This document shows positions 16,923 to 25,821 of a stretch of 64,000 nt of DNA, piece by piece. The DNA is taken from NCBI RefSeq assembly GCF_015708085.1, contig NZ_JADNYM010000009.1:100100-164099 (forward strand). Reading direction: 5' to 3'. Positions within the stretch are counted from its first letter, which is position 1, and each line of letters opens with the position of its first letter. Made by a program: the position numbers and the translations under genes. The DNA is from Arthrobacter terrae. Lineage in GTDB: Bacteria > Actinomycetota > Actinomycetes > Actinomycetales > Micrococcaceae. The notes below the pieces were generated by a model. That model was not told where the DNA came from. It made no database searches and worked only from the letters and a program-made list of their open reading frames with translations.

Positions 16923-18560
16923 TCAGCGGATCGCGACCTGACCGTCCTTGACGTCCCAGCGGGTATCCAATCGGACCTTCGCCAGCAGGCGGCGGTCGTG
17001 CGAAACCAGCAGCAGCGCCCCGTCGTAACTTTCCAGCGCCTCCTCGAGCTGCTCAATAGCCGGCAGGTCCAGGTGGTTGGTGGGCTCATCCAGAACAAGT
17101 AGGTTCACGCCCTTGGCCTGCAGGAGAGCCAACGCGGCACGCGTGCGCTCTCCCGGTGAAAGACTGCCGACTGCTGCCCTTGCCTGATCCGCTTTGAGCC
17201 CGAACTTCGCCAGCAGGGTGCGGACCTCGGCGCTGTTGAGTTCCGGAAGCCGGGCTTCGCAGGCAGCCCCCAGTGTGTCCGTCCCCGCCAGTTGCCCGCG
17301 GACCTGGTCAATCTCGCCGACGGCGACGTTCGCACCCAAGACGGCCGTGCCGCCGTCGGGCGCAATATGTCCGAGCAGGAGCCGCAGCAGCGTCGATTTC
17401 CCGGCTCCGTTGGGACCGGTGATCCCGATCCGCTCCCCCGCGTTCACCTGCAGTGACACCGGGCCTAGAGTGAATGCGCCATGCCGGACCGTGGCCTGGT
17501 TCAGCGTTGCCACCACCGAGCTCGAGCGCGGGGCAGCCCCAATGCTGAACTGAAGCTGCCACTCCTTGCGAGGCTCGGCCACCTCATCCAGGCGCGCAAT
17601 CCGGGACTCCATCTGGCGGACCTTTTGCGCCTGCTTTTCCGAAGACTCGGTACTGGCCCGGCGCCTGATTTTGTCATTATCGGGGGCCTTCTTCATCGCA
17701 TTGCGCACACCCTGCGAGCTCCATTCGCGCTGCGTCCGGGCACGAGCCACCAGATCGGACTTCTTGTCCGCAAACTCGTCATAGGCCTCGCGGGCGTGCC
17801 TGCGCGCCGTGGCGCGCTCCTGCAGATAGGCGTCGTAGCCGCCGTCGTAAACAACGACGTGGTTCTGCGCCAGGTCCAGCTCCACAACGGAGGAAATGCA
17901 GCGGGCCAGAAATTCGCGGTCGTGCGAAACCAGGACGACCCCGCCGCGCAGGCCCTGGACAAAGGATTCCAGCCGCTGCAGACCAGCCAGGTCCAGATCA
18001 TTGGTTGGTTCATCCAGGAGTACGATGTCGAAACGGCTCAGCAGCAGCGCTGCCATTGCAGCCCGGGCGGCCTGTCCACCGGAGAGCGACGCCATTGGCG
18101 CCGCCGCCCCGGTGCCAAGCTCCAGTTCGGCCAGCATCGCTGGGATTCTTTCCTCCAGATCAGCCGCCCCGCACGCCAGCCAATGATCCAGCGCGGCGCC
18201 ATAATCGTCGTCGGCCGCCTTGGTCCCGGACGCCAGTGCCTCCGCGGCGGCCTCCATCCGGGCAGTGGCTTCGGCGGCGCCGGTGCGGCGGGCAATGTAG
18301 CCGGCCACCGTCTCACCCGCAAGGCGCTCGTGTTCCTGCGGCAGCCAGCCAATGAAGGCATCCGACGGCGCACGGCTGACCGTCCCTGCCAGCGGTTCCT
18401 GCACGCCGGCGAGCAGGCGCAGCAGTGTCGATTTGCCGGCGCCGTTAGCACCCACGACTCCCACCACATCCCCAGGCGCGACGGTCAGATTGAGATCGGA
18501 GAACAGCGTCCGGTGGGCGTGGCCGCCGGAAAGGTCCTTGGCCACGAGCGTTGCAGTCAT
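16923..18560 (-). CDS. ABC-F family ATPase
   Basis: 545 residues with two ATP-binding cassettes and no membrane segments. The first has Walker A VGANGAGKSTLL, signature LSGGQAARAA and Walker B IVLLDEPTNDLD. The second has GITGPNGAGKSTLLRLL, LSPGERTRAALALL and LLVLDEPTNHLD. The linker between them contains a basic, helical region as in ribosome-acting ABC-F proteins. Such proteins remodel the ribosome; some give resistance to macrolides, lincosamides or pleuromutilins. Whether this one confers resistance cannot be told. A damaged copy of its 3' end lies at 14634-14735. Confidence 0.92.
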   Translation of the reverse strand: MTATLVAKDLSGGHAHRTLFSDLNLTVAPGDVVGVVGANGAGKSTLLRLLAGVQEPLAGTVSRAPSDAFIGWLPQEHERLAGETVAGYIARRTGAAEATARMEAAAEALASGTKAADDDYGAALDHWLACGAADLEERIPAMLAELELGTGAAAPMASLSGGQAARAAMAALLLSRFDIVLLDEPTNDLDLAGLQRLESFVQGLRGGVVLVSHDREFLARCISSVVELDLAQNHVVVYDGGYDAYLQERATARRHAREAYDEFADKKSDLVARARTQREWSSQGVRNAMKKAPDNDKIRRRASTESSEKQAQKVRQMESRIARLDEVAEPRKEWQLQFSIGAAPRSSSVVATLNQATVRHGAFTLGPVSLQVNAGERIGITGPNGAGKSTLLRLLLGHIAPDGGTAVLGANVAVGEIDQVRGQLAGTDTLGAACEARLPELNSAEVRTLLAKFGLKADQARAAVGSLSPGERTRAALALLQAKGVNLLVLDEPTNHLDLPAIEQLEEALESYDGALLLVSHDRRLLAKVRLDTRWDVKDGQVAIR

Positions 18561-18701
18561 TGGACCAGCTTATGCAATCCCAACGGCGTTGCCTGGCCCG
18601 GTGCCGCCATCTGCGCGCGGGTGGAGCAGGGCGGCGACCGGAAAGCGCAGTCAGGCGACTAATATCACTGGTACGGATTCGACACGGCCAGGAAGAAGCA
18701 G

Positions 18702-19679
18702 ATGAAATACGTCAAACTTGGAAATACCGGCACGGAGATCTCTGCTTTGGCTCTGGGATGCATGAGTTACGGGGAGCCGAAGCGCGGCAATCACGGCTGG
18801 ACCCTGACGGAAGACGAATCCCGGCCGTTCTTCCGTCGGGCGATCGAACTCGGTATCAATTTCTTTGACACCGCGAATGTATACTCGGACGGCTCCAGCG
18901 AGGAAATCACCGGACGTGCACTGGCGGATTTTGGCCGCCGCGAAGAACTCGTCATTGCCACCAAGGTCCACGGCAGAATGGGCGAAGGGCCGAACGGGTC
19001 CGGCCTGTCCCGCAAGCACATTCTGTGGCAGATCGATGAGAGCCTGCGCCGGCTCGGAACCGACTACATCGACCTGTACCAAATTCACCGCTGGGACCCG
19101 CTGACCCCGCTGGAGGAGACCCTGGAAGCCCTGGACGACGTCGTCCGCGCCGGCAAGGTCCGCTACCTTGGTGCATCGTCGATGTACGCTTGGCAGTTTT
19201 CCAAGGCACTGCACGCCCAGCGGGCCAATGGCTGGGCCCGTTTCGTCAGCATGCAGGATCACTATAATCTCATCAACCGGGAGGAAGAGCGCGAAATGTA
19301 TCCGCTCTGCCGGGAAGAGAAAATCGGTGTGTTGCCATGGAGCCCGCTGGCCCGCGGCAAGCTGACCCGGGACTGGGACCAAGCGACAACGCGGGCAGAC
19401 CTGGACAAGTTCGGTCAGACCCTCTACCGGCAGGCCGAAGACGCTGACCGGAAGATCTCCACGGCCGTGGCTGCTGTGGCCCAGGCCCGCGACGTTCCCC
19501 GCGCGCAGGTGGCGTTGGCCTGGGTTTGCGCCAATCCGTCGGTCAGCGCGCCGATTGTCGGGGCGACAAAGCTGGGCCATCTGGACGACGCGGTCGCTTC
19601 CTTGGACATCAGTCTCACCGCCGAGGAGCTCTCCGCATTGGAAGAGCACTACATTCCACACGCCCTCGCGGGCTTTTAG
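18702..19679 (+). CDS. Aldo/keto reductase (YajO-like)
   Basis: 325 residues. It begins MKYVKLGNTGTEISALALGC and shows FFDTANVYSDGSSEE (catalytic Asp/Tyr), TKVHGRMG (Lys) and DLYQIHRWD (His). The cofactor segment is APIVGATKLGHLDDAVAS. AGGAAGAAG before the ATG supports the start. It is diverged from, but related to, the reductase at 12658 and lies divergently from the ABC-F gene. The substrate is unknown. Confidence 0.92.
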   Translation: MKYVKLGNTGTEISALALGCMSYGEPKRGNHGWTLTEDESRPFFRRAIELGINFFDTANVYSDGSSEEITGRALADFGRREELVIATKVHGRMGEGPNGSGLSRKHILWQIDESLRRLGTDYIDLYQIHRWDPLTPLEETLEALDDVVRAGKVRYLGASSMYAWQFSKALHAQRANGWARFVSMQDHYNLINREEEREMYPLCREEKIGVLPWSPLARGKLTRDWDQATTRADLDKFGQTLYRQAEDADRKISTAVAAVAQARDVPRAQVALAWVCANPSVSAPIVGATKLGHLDDAVASLDISLTAEELSALEEHYIPHALAGF

Positions 19680-19978
19680 ACCGCTGGAGAAGTTGTCCGC
19701 CGACCTCTGGTGGACGCCGTCGGCAGATCCACCGATGGCGCGGTGAGTGCGCCAAGAGTAGGATCCCAGCGTGTCCACTGGCGCCCCTGAATTTTGCCGT
19801 ACTTCCGCACCCGTTCCCGCCCAACAGAGGGCCGTCCGGATCGGTACGCGCCGCAAGGGATACCGAAGTCTGCAGGTCCGAATAGTCCAGCCGCCAGCCT
19901 TCAGTGCAGGACTCCTCCGCTTCCACTTCGCGGCCGTCGCACCGACCATCAAGCTTGCGGTCCTACAGGGAGAAAATC

Positions 19979-20599
19979 ATGTCGCGTCCAGGAAACCGAA
20001 CTGCTGTCGCTGCTTTTGTCGTGGGAGTCGCCTTGAGCGGCTGCACGCCCACACCAGCCCCCACGACCACCCCGGCGCCTTCCGCCACGCCGAGTGCGCC
20101 CGCAACCACCGGCGCGGCGCCTACTCCCACACCTGGCCCCGAGGCCTGGTCGACCGCCGATGCCAGCCTGCCGTCAACCGGTGCTGCTAACACAGGCTCA
20201 TACCTGACGAACATCAGAGTTGCCGGCCATCCCGAAGGCAACTTCGACCGAATGGCCCTCGACTTCGACGGTCATGGCCCGGAACTGCGGGCTCATTATG
20301 TCCCGGAGGTTTTCCACGATGCCTCCGGTTACAAGGTTGAACTTGACGGGGGAGCTTACCTGCATCTGTCGTTTGGGGCCGCCGCTCATGACGGGGAAGG
20401 CCAGCCGACGATTCCCGACAGGCCAAATCTCCCGGTTTCAACCGGACTTCCAGGCTTACTCTCCTACGCCGAGACCGGTGACTGGGAAGGCGTCTTATCG
20501 ATCTCCTTGGGGCAAGCCACCAAAGCCGGCTTCAAGGTCGGGCAAATAATGCGCTCCGGTGATACTACTACCATTTACGTTGATGTTCGCCGGCCCTAG
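19979..20599 (+). CDS. Secreted lipoprotein with C-terminal AMIN-like domain
   Basis: 206 residues. A short signal peptide ends in the lipobox VALSGC, so the Cys should be lipidated. A Pro/Thr/Ala-rich linker (about 25-60) follows, then a beta-rich domain starting ANTGSYLTNIRVAGHPEGNF and containing FDRMALDFDGHGPELRAHYV, which resembles the AMIN-like domain of actinobacterial lipoproteins. The ATG at 19979 is chosen because GGGAG lies 7-8 nt upstream; an earlier in-frame start would spoil the signal peptide. The function is unknown. About 300 bp upstream holds no gene that I can support. Confidence 0.78.
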   Translation: MSRPGNRTAVAAFVVGVALSGCTPTPAPTTTPAPSATPSAPATTGAAPTPTPGPEAWSTADASLPSTGAANTGSYLTNIRVAGHPEGNFDRMALDFDGHGPELRAHYVPEVFHDASGYKVELDGGAYLHLSFGAAAHDGEGQPTIPDRPNLPVSTGLPGLLSYAETGDWEGVLSISLGQATKAGFKVGQIMRSGDTTTIYVDVRRP

Positions 20600-20708
20600 C
20601 GAGCTCTGAGGTCGACTACTCCATTCGTGCCGCTCCCATGGGCAGGAATGGTCGTCCGGATCGGTACCCCGGGATCAACGCTGGGTGGCCAAAACGGCTG
20701 CCAAATGC

Positions 20709-20750
20709 AAGAGGTCCTGACCGGCGTTTCCGCTGATCAGGACCTCTTTT
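20709..20750. terminator. Hairpin with T tract between lipoprotein gene and first tRNA-fMet
   Basis: AAGAGGTCCTGA (20709-20720) pairs with TCAGGACCTCTT (20737-20748), followed by TTT on the plus strand. On the minus strand it directly follows the 3' end of the tRNA. It can therefore terminate the lipoprotein transcript and the tRNA transcript. Confidence 0.8.
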
Positions 20751-20827
20751 TGGTTGCGGGGACAGGATTTGAACCTGTGACCTCTGGGTTATGAGCCCAG
20801 CGAGCTACCGAACTGCTCCACCCCGCG
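20751..20827 (-). tRNA. Initiator tRNA-Met (CAT), CCA encoded
   Basis: Read on the minus strand it starts CGCGGGG and ends CCCCGCA-A-CCA. The anticodon loop is CTCATAA, with the three G-C pairs (GGG/CCC) of initiator tRNAs in the stem, and position 1 is C opposite A72, the mismatch that marks formyl-Met initiators. The 3' CCA is encoded in the DNA. A second near-identical copy lies about 140 bp upstream. Confidence 0.95.
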
Positions 20828-20838
20828 TCGCCTGTTCA

Positions 20839-20844
20839 ACTATA
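20839..20844 (-). promoter_or_regulatory. -10 box of the downstream tRNA-fMet copy
   Basis: Minus-strand TATAGT lies 11 nt before the tRNA 5' end, the right distance for a sigma-70 -10 element. The -35 position is GC-rich and does not match the consensus. Confidence 0.5.
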
Positions 20845-20918
20845 CCCGCTTTCCGCCGGCCCGCAGACCGCTCCATCAGTCAGGCCGGTTCCGACGCTCA
20901 GAGAATTGGACCTTAAGA

Positions 20919-20960
20919 AAAGGGACCCCGACCGGTGTTTTCACCGGTCGGGGTCCCTTT
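20919..20960. terminator. 19-bp perfect hairpin after the second tRNA-fMet
   Basis: AAAGGGACCCCGACCGGTG (20919-20937) pairs with its exact complement at 20942-20960 around TTTT. On the minus strand it starts four bases beyond the tRNA and ends in a T-rich run (CCCTTTTCTT), as expected of an intrinsic terminator. Confidence 0.85.
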
Positions 20961-20964
20961 GTAG

Positions 20965-21038
20965 TTGCGGGGACAGGATTTGAACCTGTGACCTCTGGGT
21001 TATGAGCCCAGCGAGCTACCGAACTGCTCCACCCCGCG
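20965..21038 (-). tRNA. Initiator tRNA-Met (CAT), second copy without encoded CCA
   Basis: The same 74-nt body as the first copy as far as I can align it, with the C1-A72 mismatch, CAT anticodon and GGG/CCC anticodon-stem pairs. The three bases after A73 read CTA on the minus strand instead of CCA, so the tail must be added by the nucleotidyltransferase. Its own terminator hairpin follows at once. Confidence 0.95.
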
Positions 21039-21049
21039 TCGCGATATTG

Positions 21050-21055
21050 ACTCTA
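21050..21055 (-). promoter_or_regulatory. -10 box of the upstream tRNA-fMet copy
   Basis: Minus-strand TAGAGT lies 11 nt before the tRNA 5' end, matching the position of TATAGT in the other copy. The two tRNA genes thus seem to have separate promoters. Confidence 0.45.
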
Positions 21056-21126
21056 CCTTAGGTCCTGCCGTGCGACCTAATCAGAGACCGCATCAGCGGA
21101 CGTGAGCTGCGTCCTGCAGCCCGACG

Positions 21127-21159
21127 TCCGGGGCGCATTCCCAGCGGAACCGCCCCGGA
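21127..21159 (-). terminator. Hairpin terminator downstream of the UPF0182 gene
   Basis: TCCGGGGCG (21127-21135) pairs with CGCCCCGGA (21151-21159), with an inner TTCC/GGAA step. It lies 10 bp past the stop codon. No T tract. Confidence 0.6.
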
Positions 21160-21169
21160 TCCTATCGGT

Positions 21170-24100
21170 CTACTTCGTCGGCGTCGCTGACGAGGATGGT
21201 GACGCCGTCGAGGTGCCGGCGGCCGGCGCCCCCGCTCCGGTACCCGTCATCTGCCCCTCCGCTGCCAGAGCGGCAGCAATGGCAGCACTGAGCTTGGTCT
21301 GCGCTGTCCCGTAGGCGCTGAAGTCGCCCTTGGCCAAGGCGGCCTGCCCGTCCTGGATGGCCTGATTCGCATCCTGCAACGCCTGGTTCAGCTGCGCTTG
21401 CGCGGTGGCGTCCGGGGCTGCGTTGGCACCACCGGTGCCGCCTGTCCCGGACGTTCCCGGCGTCGTCGCCCCGCCTGGTTTTTGCGAATCTCCGGCTAGT
21501 GCACCTGAGCTGCCACCAAAGAGCTGGTCAAGGGCCTCATTCAGCGTTGCCGCATAGCCGATCTTATTGCCGAAAGCCACGAGAACGCGCTGCAACGTCG
21601 GATAGGACGTTTCACCGGTGGATCTAACGTAGACCGGCTGGACGTAGAGCAGCCCACCACCCACCGGGAGGGTAAGCAGGTTGCCATTGAGGACGCTTGA
21701 CTGGCCCTGTTTAAGCAGGTTCAGCTGTGTGGATACGGTGGGGTCGGAGTTGAATGTGTTCTGCACCTGCCCCGGACCGGGCACCTGCGTATCCACTGGA
21801 AGCTCCAGCAGCCTGAGTTTGCCGTAGCCGGGCGCCTTCACGCCCTTCTGGTTTCCCGCGTCGGCGTCGGCTGCCATGAAGCCGTACAGCACGTTCCGTG
21901 AATCCGTCCCCTTCACCGACTGCGGAATGAACGACGTCGTCAGGGAGAATGCGGTCTTTTCCTGTCCCGGCATCTGCAGGGAGAGGTAGTACGGGGGCTG
22001 CTTGACGTCGGCGGAGGCCGTCGGATCGTTCGGGATGCTCCAGGCCTGAGTGTTTTTGTAGAACTCACCCGGGTCCGTCACGTGATAACGGTTCAGCAGC
22101 TCGCGCTGAACCTTAAAAAGGTCCTCCGGGTAGCGCACGTGACTCATCAGGTCACCGGACATTTCGGAGTACGGCTTGATCGTCGTCGGGAAGGCTTTCT
22201 GCCATGCCTTCAGGATCGGATCCTCAGCATCCCAGGCGTACAACGAAACCGATCCATCATAGGCATCCACGGTTGCTTTGACGGAGTTGCGGATGTAGTT
22301 GATGGAGCTATTAGGCAGCGCGCCGGTCCCGGTCTTGGAAGTCAGCGAGTCCGTGGTGGCGGATTCGAGCTGCTGCTGCTGCGAATAGGGGTAGGCGGCA
22401 CTGGTTGTGTAGCCGTCCACGATCCACTTAACCCGGCCATCGATGAGCGCCGGATACGGGTTGCCGTCGATGGTCAGGTACGGTGCCACCTTGGCGACCC
22501 TTTCCTCCGGCGAGCGGTCGTAAAGGATCTGCGACTTGTCATTGACGCCGTTGGTCAGCAGTAGATCGGAGGATTGGAACTTAATGGCGTAAGCGAGCCT
22601 ATTGAACCAGTTCCCGACGTTCGGGCCGGCGTTTCCGGAGAAAGTGGTCGACGCTTCACCACTGGTACCCGATCCCTGCGGTCGGTCCAGTTCCACCTGC
22701 GGCGCGCCCTCCGGCGCTCCCACGACGGAGTATTCCGGCGAGAACTGCCCAAAGTAGATGCGCGGCTGGTAGCTCGTGTCAGTGCCCAGCTTGCCGACGG
22801 ACGGCACACCGGACTGAATGAACACAGGTTTTCCATCCGCGGTGACCGTATTTCCATACGCTGCCACAATGCCGTAACCGTGGGTGTAGACCAAGTGGGT
22901 GTTGTACCAGGTCTGCTGATCCGGACTGATCCCGTTGGGGTTCAGCTCGCGGACGGCAATGACCGTATCCTGAACCTTGCCGTCGATGGTGTACCGGTCC
23001 ACATTTAAGGTGCTGGGGAACTTATAGTACGGACGGTACTGTTCCAGCTGTCCAAAGGTAGCGGAGACCAGGTTTGGGTCCAGCAGCCTGATGTTTGCCG
23101 CGGTCGCCGCGTCCTGCCGCAGCGCGCCCGGGGTGGCGTCAGTCGTCGCGTTGTACGGCGTGACCTCAACGTTGTCGAGCCCGTAGGCGGACCTCGTCGA
23201 ATTAATGTTTTTCTCAATGTACGGGCTCTCCAGCGCTGCCTCCGAAGGCTTGACCTGGAATTGCTGCACCGCCCACGGGTAAATACCGCCGGCCAGAATG
23301 CCGGTAATGATCAGCATGGCCGTACCGATGACCGGCAGGCGCCAGCGGCCGATCACGGCTGTGACGATGAACAGCACGGCAACAATTACCGCAGCCAGGG
23401 CAAGAATTGTCTTGGTAGGAATAACGGCGTTGACGTCCGTGTACAGGGCGCCTGAGCGCAGACCGCTGTTGTCCTGCAGCGTCGAGAACCGATCCAGCCA
23501 GAAGTTAATGGCCAGCAGAATCAAAAAGGCCGCGGCCAGCACGGCGAGCTGGATCTGGGCAGCACGGCTGGTGAAAAGGCCGCGTTCCTGCAGCCGGATG
23601 GCGCCGTAGAGGTAGTGCGTCAGGATTCCGGCGATCGCCGAGATGATCACCACGCTGATCAGGAAGCCGACGACAAATCCGAGGAACGGCAGCGTGTTGA
23701 TGAAAAAGCTCAGATCAAGTCCGAACTGGGGATCTTTTTGGCCAAAGGGAACCTGGTAAACGAAAAGCATGACCTTTTGCCATTGCGCTGCGGCCGCAGT
23801 ACCGGCAAACAGGCCGAAGACTGCGGGCACGCCGATCATTACCAGCCGACGGACCGGTTCCAGCTGTGCCTGATAGTGGTTCAGAGTGTCCTGGGTCTGG
23901 TTGTCGGGTGCGTAAACGGGACGTGCCCGGTACGCGACGCGGACCGAGGCGTAGATTCCACCGCCCATGATCAGGAATGCGGCCAGGAAGATCAGTACCC
24001 TAGAGGCGTTCTCACGCCAAAAGACCTCCAAAAACCCCAGCTGTTTGTACCAGAGGACATCCGTGTAGACGTTGACGAAGAAGACGAAGGCAATGACCAA

Positions 24101-24190
24101 TACGGCCACGGTAATAAGTGTTGGCAACAGCGGCCCTCGCCGGCGTCGGGAGTTAGTGGGTCTGTTGGGACTGGCAGGACGGGAAGTCAC
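21170..24190 (-). CDS. UPF0182 family large membrane protein
   Basis: 1006 residues. The N-terminal third has about seven transmembrane helices (for example [20 protein letters not shown] near residue 23). A long extracytoplasmic domain follows, with the family segments [20 protein letters not shown] and [13 protein letters not shown]. The tail is Ala/Gln/Gly-rich and probably disordered. The family is conserved in Actinobacteria and cyanobacteria without a known function. It sits 73 bp downstream of the Lon-like PDZ gene, the same arrangement as Rv3193c-Rv3194c in M. tuberculosis as I recall it, which suggests a shared envelope role. Confidence 0.9.
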   Translation of the reverse strand: MTSRPASPNRPTNSRRRRGPLLPTLITVAVLVIAFVFFVNVYTDVLWYKQLGFLEVFWRENASRVLIFLAAFLIMGGGIYASVRVAYRARPVYAPDNQTQDTLNHYQAQLEPVRRLVMIGVPAVFGLFAGTAAAAQWQKVMLFVYQVPFGQKDPQFGLDLSFFINTLPFLGFVVGFLISVVIISAIAGILTHYLYGAIRLQERGLFTSRAAQIQLAVLAAAFLILLAINFWLDRFSTLQDNSGLRSGALYTDVNAVIPTKTILALAAVIVAVLFIVTAVIGRWRLPVIGTAMLIITGILAGGIYPWAVQQFQVKPSEAALESPYIEKNINSTRSAYGLDNVEVTPYNATTDATPGALRQDAATAANIRLLDPNLVSATFGQLEQYRPYYKFPSTLNVDRYTIDGKVQDTVIAVRELNPNGISPDQQTWYNTHLVYTHGYGIVAAYGNTVTADGKPVFIQSGVPSVGKLGTDTSYQPRIYFGQFSPEYSVVGAPEGAPQVELDRPQGSGTSGEASTTFSGNAGPNVGNWFNRLAYAIKFQSSDLLLTNGVNDKSQILYDRSPEERVAKVAPYLTIDGNPYPALIDGRVKWIVDGYTTSAAYPYSQQQQLESATTDSLTSKTGTGALPNSSINYIRNSVKATVDAYDGSVSLYAWDAEDPILKAWQKAFPTTIKPYSEMSGDLMSHVRYPEDLFKVQRELLNRYHVTDPGEFYKNTQAWSIPNDPTASADVKQPPYYLSLQMPGQEKTAFSLTTSFIPQSVKGTDSRNVLYGFMAADADAGNQKGVKAPGYGKLRLLELPVDTQVPGPGQVQNTFNSDPTVSTQLNLLKQGQSSVLNGNLLTLPVGGGLLYVQPVYVRSTGETSYPTLQRVLVAFGNKIGYAATLNEALDQLFGGSSGALAGDSQKPGGATTPGTSGTGGTGGANAAPDATAQAQLNQALQDANQAIQDGQAALAKGDFSAYGTAQTKLSAAIAAALAAEGQMTGTGAGAPAAGTSTASPSSSATPTK

Positions 24191-24263
24191 TCTTACCTCT
24201 GCTTAGCTGGTGATGGGAGTGCTGATGTCAGTGTGGAATAAAAATTCGAAGTCATGGCCGCTC

Positions 24264-25415
24264 TCACCCGGCCTGACAGGTCGGGAGTGCGGAGCTGTCC
24301 TTGCCGGCGGCGATTTGTGCGACCGCGTCATAAGCCTGCTGCAGCGTTTGCACCTTCACCACCTGCAGACCGTCCGGGACATGGCCGGCCACCTCATTGC
24401 AGTTAGCGGCCGGGGCCAGAAAGACGGTGGCACCGCTGTGCCGTGCGCCGATCATTTTCTGCGCGATCCCGCCTATCGCCCCGACCGTGCCGCCCGGTTC
24501 GATGGTTCCTGTCCCGGCAAAGTGTTTCCCACCGGTCAAATCCCCCGGCGTCAGGGTATCGATAATCCCCAGCGCGAACATCATTCCGGCACTGGGGCCG
24601 CCGACATTGCTGAGCGCAATATTGACGTCGAAGGGGAAGTTAAACTTGTACTGCAGGGCAATACCGAGCAGGTATTTGCCGCCGTCGCCTTTTTGCGGGG
24701 TTATGCTCTTGGTCAACATGTCGGAGCCGCGCTGCACCTGAACACTGACAGCCTCGCCGTTGCTGGCAGCTAATGCATCCTGAATGACCTTCAGGGTCGT
24801 AACGGGTGCTCCGTTGACTGACACCAGGACATCGCCGGGTTCCAGCTGGCCTGCAGAAGCGGACTGCTGAGGAATCGCTGCAACCGCCAGTCTGGTCTGG
24901 TACGAAATCTTTAATTGGGTCAAAGCAGCAGCAGTTGCATCCTCCTGCGACGTTGTCATGGCGACGGCGTTCTGGCTGTTTACCTCCTGTTGGCTTGTCC
25001 CAGGTGCGTACACCAGTTCCTCGGGAATCACCGATCGGCTGCTGTCCAGCCAAGCCCGATAGGCCTGAACGATATTGACGCTGCTGGTAGGGCCGCCGCT
25101 GACGTAAACAGTCACCAGGTCCAGCTGCCCGGCGGCCGGATATGTTGAATGTCCGCTGACCTGAATAACAGGGTTGGAGCCGTCTTTGCCCAATGTGTTG
25201 AAAGTGGGTCCCGGGGATTCGATCACGTACGGCACGGGAAGCGTCAGCGCCACTATGCATAATGCCGCAGCCAGTACACCCGAGACGATCATGGTGAAGA
25301 AGCGTCCGTCGCGGGGCCGCTGGGGTGCGAGCGGCTTCGTCCAGGAAGCCCAAGCGGAGGCGCGGCCACCAACGGGCGGCCCCTCCCTGGGTCCCCCGGT
25401 ATTCGGATCGCTCAC
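24264..25415 (-). CDS. Membrane-anchored PDZ / Lon-like S16 serine protease
   Basis: 383 residues. A hydrophobic anchor lies at about 43-65. A PDZ domain (about 195-260, GDVLVSVNGAPVTTLKVIQD) precedes a Lon-type S16 domain. The catalytic Ser is in NVGGPSAGMMFALG and the Lys in GGIAQKMIGA, the Ser-Lys dyad of the family (compare YlbL/SdrC-type proteins). It should cleave membrane or exported substrates outside the cell. It is followed by the UPF0182 gene and diverges from the DUF2342 gene. Confidence 0.9.
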   Translation of the reverse strand: MSDPNTGGPREGPPVGGRASAWASWTKPLAPQRPRDGRFFTMIVSGVLAAALCIVALTLPVPYVIESPGPTFNTLGKDGSNPVIQVSGHSTYPAAGQLDLVTVYVSGGPTSSVNIVQAYRAWLDSSRSVIPEELVYAPGTSQQEVNSQNAVAMTTSQEDATAAALTQLKISYQTRLAVAAIPQQSASAGQLEPGDVLVSVNGAPVTTLKVIQDALAASNGEAVSVQVQRGSDMLTKSITPQKGDGGKYLLGIALQYKFNFPFDVNIALSNVGGPSAGMMFALGIIDTLTPGDLTGGKHFAGTGTIEPGGTVGAIGGIAQKMIGARHSGATVFLAPAANCNEVAGHVPDGLQVVKVQTLQQAYDAVAQIAAGKDSSALPTCQAG

Positions 25416-25821
25416 AACCTGTACCTCTTCTGCGCAAGATGCCGCCCGTAACTGTTACCCATACCTGCTGTCCACACCTGTTTCATTCTCAAGCGACGTA
25501 CGCGTCTCTCTCTGCCTGACCACGTTGTCTGCTGACCACGTTGTCTTCGGACCACATTGTCTTCGGACCGTTCCACCAACACCAGCGACGCTGAACCCAC
25601 GCACGGGTCCAAACCCCTAGCCTACGTGCTCCGGCAGAGGATCGCCGGTAACGGTTTGGCCGCCATTAGCATGTACCGCTATGCCGGTAGCGAACGATGA
25701 ACTGGTTTGTCGGTATTGCCCGGTTGGCCGTTAGCGAACGGTACCCCGCCGGGCAGACAAGGAAGCGCAGGCGGCGGTAACGTGAAGTTAAGAAGTTAGC
25801 CCTCCTAGGAACGGCCCCCAT
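25416..25821. other. Divergent intergenic region, Lon-like gene / DUF2342 gene
   Basis: About 400 bp without a gene. It contains the tandem repeat described separately and two copies of TAGCGAACG (near 25686 and 25731). AGGAACG before 25822 is the ribosome site of the plus-strand gene. Promoters for both neighbours should be here, but I cannot name them. Confidence 0.4.
25517..25570. repeat. Short tandem repeat, 16-17 bp unit, three copies
   Basis: TGACCACGTTGTCTGC, TGACCACGTTGTCTTCG and GACCACATTGTCTTCG follow one another, then a partial GACCG. It lies about 100-155 bp upstream of the Lon-like protease start, so it may be regulatory or simply a slippage product. Confidence 0.75.

Noticed and set aside
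19771..20190. 139-codon open frame before the lipoprotein gene
   Set aside because: It overlaps the lipoprotein signal peptide in another frame, and no ribosome site or family feature is seen.
21102..21314. Small plus-strand frame at the 3' end of the UPF0182 gene
   Set aside because: Antisense to the UPF0182 C-terminus and across its terminator; no supporting feature.
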